Below, piece after piece: positions 1 to 7,015 of a DNA stretch of 30,259 bases. Position 1 is the stretch's first letter; the number at the start of each line of letters is the position of its first letter. Source of the DNA: F23-D06 sp963643165 (GTDB lineage: Bacteria; Bacteroidota; Bacteroidia; Bacteroidales; WCHB1-69); NCBI GenBank assembly GCA_963643165.1, contig CAVIJD010000029.1, positions 1 through 30,259 of the forward strand, given 5' to 3'. A program made the translations under genes and the position numbers. Below the pieces are notes generated by a model that worked only from the letters and a program-made list of their open reading frames with translations, ran no database searches and was not told the origin of the DNA.

Positions 1-2
1 AA

Positions 3-902
3 AACAAAAACAACATTCAACGAAAGGGAACTGAATCACAGATTGTGCTTTTTCAGCCGGACGAGACGATAACCCTTGAGGTGAAAATTGAAGAAGAAAC
101 GGTATGGCTCACGCAAGCCCAAATGACAACGTTGTTTAAAACAACCCGAAACAACGTTACAATGCACATACGCAATATTTTCAAAGAGGGAGAACTGGAA
201 GAATCGGCAGTATGTAAGGATTCCTTACATACTGCTGAAGACGGCAAAAATTATCTTGTTAAATTCTATAACCTTGATGTCATAATATCTGTAGGGTACC
301 GTATAAAGAATCCGATAGGCACACGTTTCCGACAATGGGCCAATAAGGTCATCAAGCAGCATCTTCTGCAGGGTTATTCTATAAACCGTCATCTTGTTGC
401 ATTGCAAGAGAACATAGACTGTCGTATGAAATGTATTGAGGATGTTCAGGCTAAACAGCAAAAGCAACTTGATTTTTTCATCCGAACTTCTGTTCCACCC
501 GCCGAAATGGTGTTTTTTGAGGGCGATTTTTATGCGGCTTGTGTTGCCCTTGAGTCTATCGTTCGTTCTGCAAATAACCGAGTGGTCATCATTGACGCAT
601 ACGTTACTGCGCTGACGCTAGACATTCTTCAAGCCAGAAAGAAAGGAGTTGAGGCTGTTATTTATACAGAAAAACTAAGTCTGCGTATGCAACGACTTAT
701 GGGCGAACACGATCGTCTTTTCCCTGATTTGCATATTGATGTCAGGAAATGGCGCAAAAAATCCCATGACCGTTGGATAGTTGCTGATAACAGTCTTTAT
801 CATTGTGGGCACTCCTTGAATGCCAACGGCGGGCACAAAATCTCTGCCATTGTCCTAATGGGAACGTCTCCCGAGGTGATATTGGCACAAGTAGAACCAT
901 AA
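3..902 (+). CDS. RhuM-family protein with phospholipase-D-like C-terminus (5' end outside window)
   Basis: The N-terminal half has the RhuM family pattern: 'ETVWLTQAQMTTLF' is a helix-turn-helix-like opening, followed by the conserved region containing 'SVGYRIKNPIGTRFRQWA'. The frame is open up to the window edge, and the residues before the GTG at 45 ('SQIVLFQPDE') look like family sequence, so the true start probably lies upstream and the gene is partial. The C-terminal ~130 residues have one H-x-R-x4-D motif ('HDRWIVAD') followed by 'YHCGHSLN', a half site of the phospholipase-D/HKD fold. RhuM was named from a Salmonella pathogenicity island. Its function is not established, and homologues are often seen in mobile or accessory DNA. 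A perfect 29-base palindrome lies inside the gene at 207-235. A DNA-binding or nucleic-acid-processing role is inference. Confidence 0.8.
   Translation, partial: NKNNIQRKGTESQIVLFQPDETITLEVKIEEETVWLTQAQMTTLFKTTRNNVTMHIRNIFKEGELEESAVCKDSLHTAEDGKNYLVKFYNLDVIISVGYRIKNPIGTRFRQWANKVIKQHLLQGYSINRHLVALQENIDCRMKCIEDVQAKQQKQLDFFIRTSVPPAEMVFFEGDFYAACVALESIVRSANNRVVIIDAYVTALTLDILQARKKGVEAVIYTEKLSLRMQRLMGEHDRLFPDLHIDVRKWRKKSHDRWIVADNSLYHCGHSLNANGGHKISAIVLMGTSPEVILAQVEP
207..235. repeat. Perfect 29-base palindrome inside the RhuM-family gene
   Basis: Arms GCAGTATGTAAGGA and TCCTTACATACTGC are exact reverse complements of 14 bases each, separated by one base. The codon phase is such that the plus strand reads SAVCKDSLHTA and the minus strand reads SAVCKESLHTA. 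It could be a cruciform, an autoregulatory operator or a recombination site. The sequence does not decide among these. Confidence 0.85.
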
Positions 903-1072
903 AGATTTTGAGTTATATCAGTTTCTGTAAGAATGTTATATTTAAGGTGTAAAAAAATATGAATGACATTATAGCATCGTCACCTACAAGGGACAGCCGC
1001 GGCGGATACAGCGGTACAGCAGCGACTTCAAGGTAGTAGGGTGGGAAGAGTAGTGCCGTAGTACCGCCCGCA

Positions 1073-1651
1073 TCACAGGCCATAGAGCAGGAAACCTGCC
1101 ACGCCGCTGAGCAGAATCAGCAGGATAGGGCTGGCTTTGAATCGCACGGAGGTGAAGCAGACAACCGCAAAGATGGCGACGCTGCAGAGGAACTGCCTCG
1201 GAGCGTCTTGGAACGTGCCGAACGTCTCGGGGGTCATCAGCAGCAATGCCGCTGCCGCCACCAGACCCACCACCGTGATGCGGAGTGTCTGGAGCACGGT
1301 GGCCACGGTGGGGTTGTCTTTGTGTTTCATCAGGAAACGGTAAACTATGAACATCAGCAACACAGGCAGCAGCACCACGGAGAACGAGGCGAGGAATGCC
1401 CCTGCGATGCCGAGCCATACGGGGTGTCCCGCTTTCACCACGGCCACGTATCCCGTATAGGTGGCGATGTTGATGCCTACCGGTCCGGGCGTAATCTGCG
1501 ACGTGGCCACCACGTCCGTGAATTCCTGCGTTGTCAGCCAGCCCTGTTCCTCTACCACCTCGTGCTGGATGAGGGCGGTCATGGCGAGCCCGCCGCCGAA
1601 ACTGAAGATGCCGATCCGCAGGAAAGTGAAAAACAGTTTCCAGAAAATCAT
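1073..1651 (-). CDS. chrA: Chromate transporter family (CHR) monodomain protein, second of a pair
   Basis: This 192-residue, highly hydrophobic protein has the CHR family signatures 'FGGG' near residues 18-21 and 'QITPGPVGIN..TYTGY' near 52-68. CHR proteins with a single domain of about 190 residues are usually encoded as adjacent pairs that act together, each corresponding to half of the ~400-residue ChrA. Its start overlaps the stop of the upstream paralogue by 4 bases (ATGA at 1651-1648), so the two are almost certainly translated together. The family is named for chromate efflux, but the natural substrate of most members is unknown and may be another oxyanion such as sulfate. Substrate here is inference. 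Confidence 0.9.
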   Translation of the reverse strand: MIFWKLFFTFLRIGIFSFGGGLAMTALIQHEVVEEQGWLTTQEFTDVVATSQITPGPVGINIATYTGYVAVVKAGHPVWLGIAGAFLASFSVVLLPVLLMFIVYRFLMKHKDNPTVATVLQTLRITVVGLVAAAALLLMTPETFGTFQDAPRQFLCSVAIFAVVCFTSVRFKASPILLILLSGVAGFLLYGL

Positions 1652-2229
1652 GCCTCCCTCCTTTCTATATCATTATTGTCATTATTGCCTTTGTTTTCTT
1701 TCAGCCTCCCATAAACCAGTCCGCCGGCCAAGGCCGCCAAAACAATCCAGGTGGGCGACACGCCAAGCAGGTAGATGAGGACCGCCGCCACAACCGGGAT
1801 CCAGCAATTGCGCCAACGGATGCCGGCAGTCTTGGCCATGTTGAACACCGGCGCGGCAATCAGGGCAACAACGGCAGGGCGGATGCCTTTGAACACCGCC
1901 TCAAACACGGGGTTGCCTTTCAGGAAACTGAAGCAGGTGGCAAACCCTAATATGATAAGGATGGGCATGAGCACATTGCCGAGGATGGCCACGATGGACC
2001 CTGAAACGCCGCGCAACTTGTAGCCGATGCCTGTGGCCATGTTGACGGCGAACACGCCCGGCAAAGCCTGCGACACCGCCAGGATGTCCATAAATTCCTC
2101 GCGGGAGATCCATTTTCGCGAATCGACCAGTTCCTTCTCCATCAGGGGAATCATGGCATAGCCGCCGCCTATTGTGAAAGTGCCGATCTTGAAGAACGAC
2201 CAGAAGAGCTGATACTTTTTTGCCATCAT
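1648..2229 (-). CDS. chrA: Chromate transporter family (CHR) monodomain protein, first of a pair
   Basis: This is a membrane protein of about 193 residues with the CHR motifs 'IGGGYAMIPLM' (20-30) and 'QALPGVFAVNMATGIGY' (54-70). It is clearly homologous to, but distinct from, the downstream partner, as expected for an antiparallel heterodimer of two single-domain subunits. The open frame continues up to an ATG at 2271, but a strong Bacteroidota -7 box (TACTTTTG) sits at 2252-2245, between that ATG and the tandem ATGATG at 2229-2224. The start was therefore placed at 2229 (2226 is equally possible). This leaves a 5' leader of only about 10 bases. The C-terminal tail is polar ('KENKGNNDNND'). 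Confidence 0.88.
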   Translation of the reverse strand: MMAKKYQLFWSFFKIGTFTIGGGYAMIPLMEKELVDSRKWISREEFMDILAVSQALPGVFAVNMATGIGYKLRGVSGSIVAILGNVLMPILIILGFATCFSFLKGNPVFEAVFKGIRPAVVALIAAPVFNMAKTAGIRWRNCWIPVVAAVLIYLLGVSPTWIVLAALAGGLVYGRLKENKGNNDNNDIERREA

Positions 2230-2244
2230 TATAGATTTGGGCGG

Positions 2245-2252
2245 CAAAAGTA
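2245..2252 (-). promoter_or_regulatory. Bacteroidota -7 promoter element for the chr pair
   Basis: The minus strand reads TACTTTTG, matching TAnnTTTG, with a TTTTG about 20 bases upstream as a plausible -33 element. It rules out the 2271 start for the downstream gene. Confidence 0.7.
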
Positions 2253-2356
2253 TAATTTTTGCGGAAGCCAATCCAAAACGGATTTTTGTATATTGCGCCG
2301 CTTTTTAAAAATGAAAGAAAAATAGTTGAATAGAAACTGAAACTACTTGATATTAT

Positions 2357-3469
2357 ATGAGATACGGAAAATATAAAATTGTTTCAAAATTCGTTTTAAT
2401 CGCATTTCTTCTCGCAGTTTTTTCCAATTCTGTTCGGGCAACAGAGGAAGAAGCCTTTGATGCGGGCCCGTTTATTTTGGAACACGTCACCGACAGCTAC
2501 GGCTGGCACATTTGCGGTTCGGGCGACAAGAGCGTGACCGTTCCGCTGCCGGTGCTGCTCATCGACGACGGCCATTTTGTCGCATTCTGGTCGAACAAAC
2601 TGCACCACGGCGAGGCAGCCTACAAGGGCTACGCCATGGGCTGGGGCGACAACAAGGGCAGCATCGTGAAACTGTCCGACGACTATACGGGGCATCTTGA
2701 GGAGGGCGTTGAATACCCCGTTGACCATGTCTGCAAGATTGACATTTCCATTACCAAGAACGTTTGCGCGCTCTTCATATCGCTGATTCTGATTGCCAGC
2801 ATCTTCCTGACGGTTGCCAAGCGATACAAAAAGCAGCCGGTCGGGGTGCCTCACGGCATCCAGGCCCTGATGGAGCCGCTGGTCGTTTACATACAGGACG
2901 AAGTCATCACCCCCTCGCTGGGCAGCAAGTCGGACAAGTACGCGCCGTTCTTGCTCACGCTGTTCTTCTTTATCCTTTTCAACAACTTGATGGGCATCAT
3001 CCCGATATTCCCGGGCGGCGCCAACGTGACGGGCAACATCGCCGTGACGGGCATCCTCGCGCTCATCACGTTCTTTGTCACGAACCTTTCTGGCAAAAAA
3101 GAGTACTGGAAAGACATCTTCAACACGCCAGGCGTGCCCTGGTGGCTTAAGGTGCCTATCCCGTTGATGCCTTTTGTGGAGTTGGTGGGCATATTCACCA
3201 AGCCTTTCGTCTTGATGGTCCGTCTTTTCGCCAACATCACGGCTGGACACATCATCATTCTGGGTTTCATCTCGCTGATATTCATCTTCGGGCAACTGGC
3301 GCCGGCAATCGGCTACGGCGTTTCGGTGGTGTCGTTGCTGTTTTATGTCTTTATGGGATGCCTCGAACTGCTGGTGGCTTTCATCCAGGCCTTCGTCTTC
3401 ACGCTGTTGAGCGCCATGTACATAGGCATGGCCTGCGGTGCCGGCGAGGAGGAACATCAGGCCGCATAA
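2357..3469 (+). CDS. atpB: ATP synthase F0 subunit a
   Basis: This is the membrane stator subunit of F-type ATP synthase that forms the proton half-channels against the c-ring. The protein is 370 residues, about 100 longer than the E. coli protein. The extra length is an N-terminal region with a predicted signal peptide (residues 1-28) and a soluble segment before the first core helix, as commonly seen in Bacteroidota. The functional core is intact: 'MVRLFANITAGH' places the essential arginine at R289, and the last helix 'ELLVAFIQAFVFTLLSAMYIG' (337-357) is typical. It is the first gene of an atpB-atpE-atpF cluster. No F1 genes or atpH follow within the window. Confidence 0.97.
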   Translation: MRYGKYKIVSKFVLIAFLLAVFSNSVRATEEEAFDAGPFILEHVTDSYGWHICGSGDKSVTVPLPVLLIDDGHFVAFWSNKLHHGEAAYKGYAMGWGDNKGSIVKLSDDYTGHLEEGVEYPVDHVCKIDISITKNVCALFISLILIASIFLTVAKRYKKQPVGVPHGIQALMEPLVVYIQDEVITPSLGSKSDKYAPFLLTLFFFILFNNLMGIIPIFPGGANVTGNIAVTGILALITFFVTNLSGKKEYWKDIFNTPGVPWWLKVPIPLMPFVELVGIFTKPFVLMVRLFANITAGHIIILGFISLIFIFGQLAPAIGYGVSVVSLLFYVFMGCLELLVAFIQAFVFTLLSAMYIGMACGAGEEEHQAA

Positions 3470-3509
3470 CAAGAACTGAACCTTTTTACTAACTTAAAAT
3501 AAAATAATT

Positions 3510-3764
3510 ATGTCACTCTTAACAGTATTATTGCAAGCAGCATCTGTTGCAGTCGGTTACATTGGCGCCGGTCTCGGTGCTGGCCTCGCTGCAATCGGCG
3601 CCGGTCTGGGTATCGGCAACATCGGCAAGGACGCCATGTCAGCCATCGCCCGCCAGCCGGAAGCTACGGGCAACATCCGTACCACTATGATCTTGGCTGC
3701 CGCCTTGGTCGAAGGTGTGGCTCTGTTCGCCGTCGTGGTTTGCCTGCTTATCGCAATCAAGTAA
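3510..3764 (+). CDS. atpE: ATP synthase F0 subunit c
   Basis: This is an 84-residue proteolipid hairpin forming the rotating c-ring. Helix 1 is the glycine-rich stretch 'IGAGLGAGLAAIGAGLGIG', the polar loop is 'ARQPEATG', and the ion-binding carboxylate is E68 in 'ALVEGVALF'. The residue after the glutamate is glycine and helix 1 lacks the glutamine seen in sodium-binding rings, so proton coupling is more likely (inference from family knowledge). It lies 40 bases after atpB. The 73-base gap to atpF holds a strong stem-loop, which may let atpE message accumulate above its neighbours. Confidence 0.97.
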   Translation: MSLLTVLLQAASVAVGYIGAGLGAGLAAIGAGLGIGNIGKDAMSAIARQPEATGNIRTTMILAAALVEGVALFAVVVCLLIAIK

Positions 3765-3772
3765 TTCAAGCA

Positions 3773-3803
3773 AATGTTTCTCTGCGGTTGGCAGAGAAAC
3801 ATT
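3773..3803 (+). promoter_or_regulatory. Stem-loop between atpE and atpF
   Basis: AATGTTTCTCTGC and GCAGAGAAACATT form a perfect 13-bp stem with the loop GGTTG. No clean T-run follows (gctttcttt), so an mRNA-stabilising or processing hairpin, or a partial attenuator, is more likely than a full terminator. Confidence 0.7.
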
Positions 3804-3837
3804 GCTTTCTTTGTCTATCGAAAAAACAAGAACTATT

Positions 3838-4332
3838 ATGGAATTGATAAAACCCTCATTTGGACTCATCTTCTGGATGCTCATAGGCTTCGGCATCCTC
3901 TTCTTCATCCTTGCCAAATTTGCCTGGCCGGTTATCACCAAAAGCATCGCCGCCCGCAACAAACTGATTCAAGACCAGCTTGACAACGCCGCCCGCGTGC
4001 AGGCTGAACTCGAAGGCATCGAACAGAAACACGCTCAGATGTTGGCTGAAGCCAAAGCCGAGAGAGACGCGATCCTGAACGACGCCAGGACTATCAGCGA
4101 GAAAATGAAAGAAGAAGCCACCCAGAAAGCCAACAGCGAAGCCCAACAGATTATCGCCAACGCTAAACAGACCATCCAGATGGAAAAGATGAAGGCTGTC
4201 ACGGACCTCAAGAACGAAATCGCCAATTTCTCTATCGACATTGCCGAGAAAGTGCTTACCACGGAACTCTCTGACAAGAAAAAACAAGAGGAAATTGTGG
4301 CTAAGTGGGTCTCCGAAAGCCAACTCAACTAA
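3838..4332 (+). CDS. atpF: ATP synthase F0 subunit b
   Basis: This peripheral-stalk subunit of 164 residues has one N-terminal membrane helix ('FGLIFWMLIGFGILFFILAKFAW') followed by a long charged coiled coil rich in A, E, K and Q that reaches toward F1. The frame is open upstream to 3715, overlapping atpE, but 'MELIKPSFG' at 3838 gives the normal family start and leaves the intergenic stem-loop free. A terminator follows immediately. The usual downstream partner atpH, which docks on this stalk, is absent here. Confidence 0.95.
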   Translation: MELIKPSFGLIFWMLIGFGILFFILAKFAWPVITKSIAARNKLIQDQLDNAARVQAELEGIEQKHAQMLAEAKAERDAILNDARTISEKMKEEATQKANSEAQQIIANAKQTIQMEKMKAVTDLKNEIANFSIDIAEKVLTTELSDKKKQEEIVAKWVSESQLN

Positions 4333-4350
4333 TCTACGAACTTACACTCG

Positions 4351-4386
4351 ACATCCTCCGTATATGGACAGAGGATGTTTATTTTT
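4351..4386 (+). terminator. Rho-independent terminator after atpF
   Basis: An 8-bp stem ACATCCTC/GAGGATGT encloses a 12-base loop and is followed by TTATTTTT. It closes the atpBEF transcript. Confidence 0.75.
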
Positions 4387-4433
4387 GAAGACGATTAAGA
4401 TTTATTAACAAACATAATTAACTGATAATCATT

Positions 4434-4919
4434 ATGATGAAGAAAGTATTTAGTATCGTAGCCCTTTCATTTCTGTTCGTGTTCACGGCAGTTGCCCAGC
4501 CCCGGGCCATCGGCGGCCGCATCGGCACGCTGGCCGAGGTTTCGTATCAGCACACCACCCGTGCCGGACAGATGATTGACCTTACGGCAGGCGCGTCCAA
4601 CTTTTTCCTGTCTTCCGGCTATGCGGAGGTCGCTTGCATGTATGACTGGGTTTTCAACATTGCCGGCTCGTGGAACTGGTATGTGGGTCCCGGCGTCGGA
4701 GTGGGCTACTATTGGTCCGGTTACGCTGACGGCTACAGCCACTTGCGTCTGGCAGTAGGCGCGCAGATTGGCGTGGAGTACCAGTTCGGGATTCCGCTCA
4801 ACATCAGCCTCGACTGGCGTCCGATGTATAACCTGATGTTCTTGCACAGACCCGACGGTGCTGGCCTGTACTACGGTGACCTTTATGGCATTGCTGTCGG
4901 GGTGCGCTACAGATTCTAA
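4434..4919 (+). CDS. Small outer-membrane beta-barrel protein
   Basis: This 161-residue protein has a Sec signal peptide (cleavage likely after 'TAVA', residue 21). The rest alternates hydrophobic and polar residues with many Y, W and G, as in an 8-stranded barrel. It ends in 'GVRYRF', the C-terminal aromatic beta-signal recognised by the BAM complex. It resembles small opacity/OmpW-like porin-fold proteins in size and pattern, but I do not recognise a specific family. The start has tandem ATGs, and 4437 is equally possible. It has its own transcription unit after the atpF terminator and is followed 3 bases later by tatD. Confidence 0.75.
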   Translation: MMKKVFSIVALSFLFVFTAVAQPRAIGGRIGTLAEVSYQHTTRAGQMIDLTAGASNFFLSSGYAEVACMYDWVFNIAGSWNWYVGPGVGVGYYWSGYADGYSHLRLAVGAQIGVEYQFGIPLNISLDWRPMYNLMFLHRPDGAGLYYGDLYGIAVGVRYRF

Positions 4920-4922
4920 GCC

Positions 4923-5705
4923 ATGACCTTCATAGACACCCATTCGCACCTCTACAGGGAGTATTATCCGGAGAACCTTGATGAGGTGGTTGTGCGTGCC
5001 GTGCGTTCAGACGTGAAGCAGATGATCCTCGCTTGCGTCAACCCCGACACGCCGCCACAGATCACCGAGGCGGTAAACCTCTACCCCGACAATGTGTTTG
5101 CCTTGGCAGGGCTTCATCCGCAAGACGTGAACGACAACTATGAGGCTGACCTTGAATCGGTGAAAGCCCATATCGGCGATCGCAACATTGTGGGCATAGG
5201 CGAAACGGGACTTGACTACTATTGGGACAAAACCTACGAGACGCAACAGAAAGCAGCGTTCATGCAGCAGCTTTGCTGGGCGCGCGATCTTCAGTTGCCG
5301 CTCTCAATGCACATCCGCAACGCCTATCCCGACGCCATCGAGATTCTCGGCCAGTTCAAAGTCGGCGAGCTGTCCGGCGTGATCCATTGCTTCTCGGGTG
5401 GCATCCAAGAGGCAAAATGGGCGATACAACACGGCTATGCCATCGGCGTGGGCGGCATTGTCACTTTCAAAAACAACAAACTCAAAGAGATGCTCCCCGA
5501 GATTGGCCTTGAGCATGTAGTTCTGGAAACGGATGCTCCCTATCTGGCGCCTGTGCCGCACCGCGGAACCCCCAACGAGAGTTCCTATATCCCGCTCATC
5601 GCGCAGACCGTGGCCGACGTGTTCCAGGTTCCCGTGAAAGAGGTGGCCGACCGAACGACCGAAACGGCCCGCCGTATCTTCAAAAAACTCCCGGCGGAAC
5701 AATAA
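4923..5705 (+). CDS. tatD: TatD-family metal-dependent hydrolase (DNase)
   Basis: This is a TIM-barrel amidohydrolase-superfamily protein of 260 residues, the usual TatD length. Metal and catalytic motifs are all present: 'DTHSHL' (H7, H9), 'GLHP', 'GIGETGLDYY' (E94), 'SMHIRNA' (H130), 'HCFSGG' (H155) and 'LETDAPYLAPVPHRG' (D204). TatD proteins are cytoplasmic, metal-dependent 3'-5' exodeoxyribonucleases linked to DNA repair and turnover of damaged DNA. The gene starts 3 bases after the outer-membrane protein gene, so the two probably share a transcript without an obvious functional link. Confidence 0.95.
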   Translation: MTFIDTHSHLYREYYPENLDEVVVRAVRSDVKQMILACVNPDTPPQITEAVNLYPDNVFALAGLHPQDVNDNYEADLESVKAHIGDRNIVGIGETGLDYYWDKTYETQQKAAFMQQLCWARDLQLPLSMHIRNAYPDAIEILGQFKVGELSGVIHCFSGGIQEAKWAIQHGYAIGVGGIVTFKNNKLKEMLPEIGLEHVVLETDAPYLAPVPHRGTPNESSYIPLIAQTVADVFQVPVKEVADRTTETARRIFKKLPAEQ

Positions 5706-5761
5706 CCGCCCGCAGAATCAGTTACACTTAAACAACAGAACAACAACATACATTATTATAC

Positions 5762-7015
5762 ATGTCAGAATCGATTATTTTCACCCCCTGTCAAATAGGT
5801 CCTGTAACCTTGCGCAACCGCACCATCCGTTCGGCCGCTTTTGAGAATATGGCATACGGGAACAAACCCTCTGCCGACTTGTTCAACTACCACACGGCCG
5901 TGGCCAAGGGAGGCATCGGCATGACCACAGTGGCGTACGCTTCTGTGGCACAAAGCGGTCTTTCGTTTGACGGCCAGTTGTGGCTCCGCGAGGAGATTGT
6001 ACCGGAACTCAAGAAACTTACCGACGCCATACATGCCGAGGGCGCAAAAGCTTCCATCCAGATCGGGCATTGCGGCAACATGACCCACCGCGCCACCTGC
6101 GGGTGCAAACCGCTCTCGCCGTCAGGACGCTTCAACCTCTATTCGCCTACATTTACCCGCAAGATTACCGTGCCCGAAATCGACCAATTGGTGGAAGACT
6201 TCGGCAATGCGGTTGACCTGTGCCGCCGCGCCGGCTTCGACTGCATAGAGGTACACGCGGGACACGGCTACCTGATCAGCCAGTTCCTGTCGCCTTACAC
6301 CAACCACCGCAAAGACGAGTACGGCGGGTCGCTCGAGAACCGCATGCGCTTTATGAAGCGCGTCATCTCCAGGGTGATGGAAGAGGCCAAAGACGATATG
6401 GCTATCGTGGTAAAGACCAACATGTATGACGGTTTCCGCAGCGGCATGCAGGTCGATGAATGCATCAAGGTGGCACAAGAACTCGAAAAGCTCGGCGTTC
6501 ACGCACTGGTGCTTACCGCCGGCTTCGTCAGCAAAGCCCCGATGGAGGTGATGCGCGGCGCTATGCCACTGAAAACGCTGGCTTACTATATGGACATGCG
6601 CAAGTCTTGGTGGCTCAAACTGGGCCTGCACCTTGGCGGACGCATCGTCATCCCCACAGTGCCCTATAAAGACACCTATTTCTACGACACCGCCATGCGC
6701 TTCCGCAAGGCTTTGAAGATGCCGCTGATTTACGTGGGCGGCATGGTGGACAAGAAAGATATGGAAAAGGTGCTTGATTCCGGCTTTACGGCTTTCCAGA
6801 TGGCCCGCGCTCTCGTGCGCGACACGGACTTTGTGAACAAATTGCAGTCCGGCGAACTTACCCGCAGCGACTGCGGACACTCCAACTACTGCATCGGCCG
6901 CATGTACACGCTTGAGATGAAGTGCCACCAGTGCATGGAGAAGAATGCGCTGCCTTGTAAATTGCAGAAAGAGATAGAAAAGGCAGAAAAAGCCGTGCAG
7001 AAATCCAACAGGTGA
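5762..7015 (+). CDS. Old Yellow Enzyme-type NADH:flavin oxidoreductase
   Basis: This 417-residue FMN-binding TIM-barrel enzyme has the OYE-family active-site stretch 'HAGHGYLISQFLSPYTN' (H165/H168), then 'RKDEYGGSLENR'. It lacks the C-terminal FAD/NAD domains of 2,4-dienoyl-CoA reductases. The last ~45 residues nevertheless have five cysteines (371, 377, 388, 391, 399; 'CHQC' in the middle), in the area where dienoyl-CoA reductases and trimethylamine dehydrogenase bind a 4Fe-4S cluster, though the spacing differs. The substrate is unknown, probably an activated alkene (enoate or enone). The stop shares a base with the start of the next gene (TGATG), so translation is coupled to a D-2-hydroxyacid dehydrogenase. 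Confidence 0.88.
   Translation: MSESIIFTPCQIGPVTLRNRTIRSAAFENMAYGNKPSADLFNYHTAVAKGGIGMTTVAYASVAQSGLSFDGQLWLREEIVPELKKLTDAIHAEGAKASIQIGHCGNMTHRATCGCKPLSPSGRFNLYSPTFTRKITVPEIDQLVEDFGNAVDLCRRAGFDCIEVHAGHGYLISQFLSPYTNHRKDEYGGSLENRMRFMKRVISRVMEEAKDDMAIVVKTNMYDGFRSGMQVDECIKVAQELEKLGVHALVLTAGFVSKAPMEVMRGAMPLKTLAYYMDMRKSWWLKLGLHLGGRIVIPTVPYKDTYFYDTAMRFRKALKMPLIYVGGMVDKKDMEKVLDSGFTAFQMARALVRDTDFVNKLQSGELTRSDCGHSNYCIGRMYTLEMKCHQCMEKNALPCKLQKEIEKAEKAVQKSNR

Noticed and set aside
2396..3472. Long minus-strand open frame (358 codons) across atpB
   Set aside because: It is a mirror frame of atpB caused by GC-rich codon bias. Its translation has low-complexity H/R/D/E-rich sequence with no family resemblance, while the plus strand is unmistakably atpB.
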